Notes under the pieces: model-generated
What the model was told of the DNA's origin: nothing
The model's input: only the letters and a program-made list of their open reading frames with translations
The model's database searches: none
Shown: positions 7,633 through 8,713 of the stretch, piece after piece
Position numbering within the stretch: the stretch's first letter is position 1
How the letters are laid out: each line of letters starts with the position of its first letter
DNA from: Bacteroidales bacterium
GTDB lineage: Bacteria > Bacteroidota > Bacteroidia > Bacteroidales > B18-G4
Assembly: GCA_023145125.1 (NCBI GenBank)
Contig: JAGLEK010000111.1
Coordinates: 1-8,713, forward strand
Length of the DNA: 8,713 bases
Direction: 5' to 3'
Program-made: the position numbers and the translations under genes

Positions 7633-8076
7633 ATGAAAGATACGAATAAGGATACGTTGGAGCAGGTTAAAAAGATCTTCACGGATTATCTTGAGCAACG
7701 GGGACATCGGAAAACGCCTGAAAGATATACGATCTTAAAGGAGATTTATGCTACAGAGGGGCATTTCGATATAGAGACCCTTTATATACGCATGAAAAAC
7801 AATAAGTATCGTGTCAGCAGGGCCACATTGTACAATACCATCGAATTGTTGCTTGATTGCAATCTCGTAACAAGGCATCAGTTCGGAAATAATTGTGCAC
7901 AGTTTGAGCGTTCCTACAAGTTTAAAAAGCATGATCATTTTATCAATTCAAGTGATGGGAAAGTAATTGAATTCTCAGATCCGAGGATAGAAGATATCAA
8001 GGAGTATGTTGAGAAAACACTCAATGTTGAGGTTACCCACCACTCGCTCACATTTTACGGCCATATCAAACAATAA
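7633..8076 (+). CDS. fur: Fur-family metal-responsive transcriptional regulator lacking structural-zinc cysteines
   Basis: The 147 residues match the normal Fur length. The N-terminal winged helix includes RKTPERYTILKEI (26-38), GHFDIETLY (43-51) and the recognition-helix region RVSRATLYNTIELL (60-73). The C-terminal dimerisation/metal domain contains KHDHF (99-103), GKVIEFSDPRIE (109-120) and HHSLTFYG (136-143). Compared with E. coli Fur as I recall it, the sensor-site ligands are kept: H44, E92, H100, H102 and E113 (for His33, Glu81, His88, His90, Glu101), and D101, E120 and H137 of the second site (His87 is Lys99). The zinc cysteines are gone: Cys93 and Cys96 correspond to N105 and D108, and the protein ends HIKQ with no C-terminal CxxC. 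It is therefore a real Fur-family regulator, but iron specificity (rather than Mn, Zn or peroxide sensing) is unproven. Its promoter element lies just upstream; purA follows after 101 bases. Confidence 0.92.
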   Translation: MKDTNKDTLEQVKKIFTDYLEQRGHRKTPERYTILKEIYATEGHFDIETLYIRMKNNKYRVSRATLYNTIELLLDCNLVTRHQFGNNCAQFERSYKFKKHDHFINSSDGKVIEFSDPRIEDIKEYVEKTLNVEVTHHSLTFYGHIKQ

Positions 8077-8091
8077 AAACCATTTCCATGA

Positions 8092-8144
8092 AATATCCAT
8101 ATGTGCGATGTTCATTTAAATCGTGGATGTTAATTATGGATATT
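8092..8144. promoter_or_regulatory. 10-bp inverted repeat between fur and purA, candidate operator
   Basis: AATATCCATA (8092-8101) and TATGGATATT (8135-8144) are perfect inverted copies 33 bases apart. The right arm ends six bases before the purA -7 element at 8151. A direct repeat GATGTTnATT lies between and partly over the arms (8107-8116 and 8126-8135, 19-base period). The position over the purA -33 region suggests a regulator site; a loose hairpin ending the fur transcript is the alternative. No T-run follows the right arm. Confidence 0.45.
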
Positions 8145-8150
8145 CCGTCT

Positions 8151-8158
8151 TACCTTTG
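8151..8158 (+). promoter_or_regulatory. Bacteroidota-type promoter -7 element for purA
   Basis: TACCTTTG matches TAnnTTTG exactly and ends 19 bases before the purA ATG at 8178, giving a predicted leader of only about 12-15 bases. This suggests purA can be transcribed independently of fur. No -33 TTTG is evident. Confidence 0.55.
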
Positions 8159-8177
8159 TAACCAAAATTATTGACAG

Positions 8178-8713
8178 ATGAAAATTGATGTGCTTCTGGG
8201 TCTCCAGTGGGGAGATGAAGGTAAGGGGAAAATTGTGGATGTGCTAACCCCCCGCTATGATATTATTGCCCGCTTTCAGGGAGGGCCCAATGCAGGGCAT
8301 ACCATAATTTTTGAAGGAAAGAAATTCATACTGCATACAATACCGTCAGGGATCTTTTCGGAGAAGTCGAAAAATGTAGTTGGAAACGGGGTTATCCTCG
8401 ATCCTTTTATCATGCAGAAGGAGTTGGAAAACCTCGACAGCCATGATATCCCTGCCCGGGACCGCCTGTACATTTCCCGCAAGGCACATCTGATCACTCC
8501 TTCGCATCGCTTGCTGGATGCTGTCTATGAAAAATCAAAAGGGAAGGAAAAGATCGGGTCTACCCTGAAAGGTATCGGTCCTGCCTATACAGATAAAATA
8601 GCAAGGCTTGGCTTAAGAACCGGCGACCTGCATGAAAGTGGTTTTCGCGACAGATATGATAAATTGCGTGATCGCCACCTACGAATCATAAAGGCTTATG
8701 GCAGCGAAGCAGG
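8178..8713 (+). CDS. purA: Adenylosuccinate synthetase, N-terminal part (runs off the window)
   Basis: This cytoplasmic enzyme joins IMP and aspartate using GTP to give adenylosuccinate, the first committed step to AMP. The 178 residues present are about 40 percent of the usual roughly 430; the frame is open to the window edge. LLGLQWGDEGKGK (6-18) is the phosphate-binding loop with the catalytic Asp13, and GGPNAGHT (35-42) carries the catalytic His41. GNGVILDP (69-76) and GSTLKGIGPAYTDK (127-140) contribute to the IMP site, and R143 matches the arginine that reaches the neighbouring subunit's active site. The ATG at 8178 gives the expected start directly before the conserved first strand (MKIDVLLG). 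It follows fur by 101 bases with its own promoter element. PurA is inhibited by (p)ppGpp in other bacteria, which links it to rel in the same window. Confidence 0.97.
   Translation, partial: MKIDVLLGLQWGDEGKGKIVDVLTPRYDIIARFQGGPNAGHTIIFEGKKFILHTIPSGIFSEKSKNVVGNGVILDPFIMQKELENLDSHDIPARDRLYISRKAHLITPSHRLLDAVYEKSKGKEKIGSTLKGIGPAYTDKIARLGLRTGDLHESGFRDRYDKLRDRHLRIIKAYGSEA

Noticed and set aside
7623..7649. Eight-codon mini-ORF overlapping the fur start in another frame
   Set aside because: It has no ribosome binding site, is very short, and a chance ATG ten bases upstream is common in such sequence. A translational-coupling role cannot be supported.

Overview
The window looks like a chromosomal segment from a member of the Bacteroidota. 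Three things point there: proteins with type IX secretion (T9SS) features, a Bacteroidota-type PurA N-terminus, and exact TAnnTTTG promoter -7 elements in front of four gene starts. I cannot name a lower taxon with confidence; a Bacteroidales- or Flavobacteriia-like lineage would fit.

Layout. Positions 1-2024 (minus strand) hold the first 674 residues of a large exported modular protein with Ig/PKD-like and fibronectin III-like domains; its C-terminus lies outside the window. A 124-bp divergent intergenic region with one promoter element facing each way separates it from rel (2149-4380, plus), a complete bifunctional (p)ppGpp synthetase/hydrolase. Converging on rel are two minus-strand genes: a 495-residue T9SS type A cargo protein (4480-5967) and, upstream of it, a 329-residue lipoprotein of unknown function (6026-7015). 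A perfect 32-bp palindrome sits in the short gap between these two. A 617-bp AT-rich stretch without genes follows (7016-7632), containing a T16 tract and two AT-rich inverted repeats. The last part is fur (7633-8076, plus), a Fur-family regulator lacking the structural-zinc cysteines, and the first 178 residues of purA (8178 onward, plus), each with its own promoter element.

How the genes relate. From memory, rel, fur and purA are close neighbours in many Bacteroidota. Rel consumes GTP/GDP and ATP to make (p)ppGpp, and PurA, the GTP-dependent first step from IMP to AMP, is a known (p)ppGpp target in other bacteria, so the grouping makes sense as a purine/stress-response hub. Here the group is split by two convergent, visibly more AT-rich genes for exported proteins plus a long non-coding stretch. 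This looks like an insertion or a lineage-specific cassette. No CRISPR array, tRNA, rRNA, transposase or phage gene was seen. I do not see a convincing new multi-gene system; the best leads are the interrupted hub, the cysteine-poor Fur, the intergenic palindromes and the uncharacterised lipoprotein/T9SS pair.
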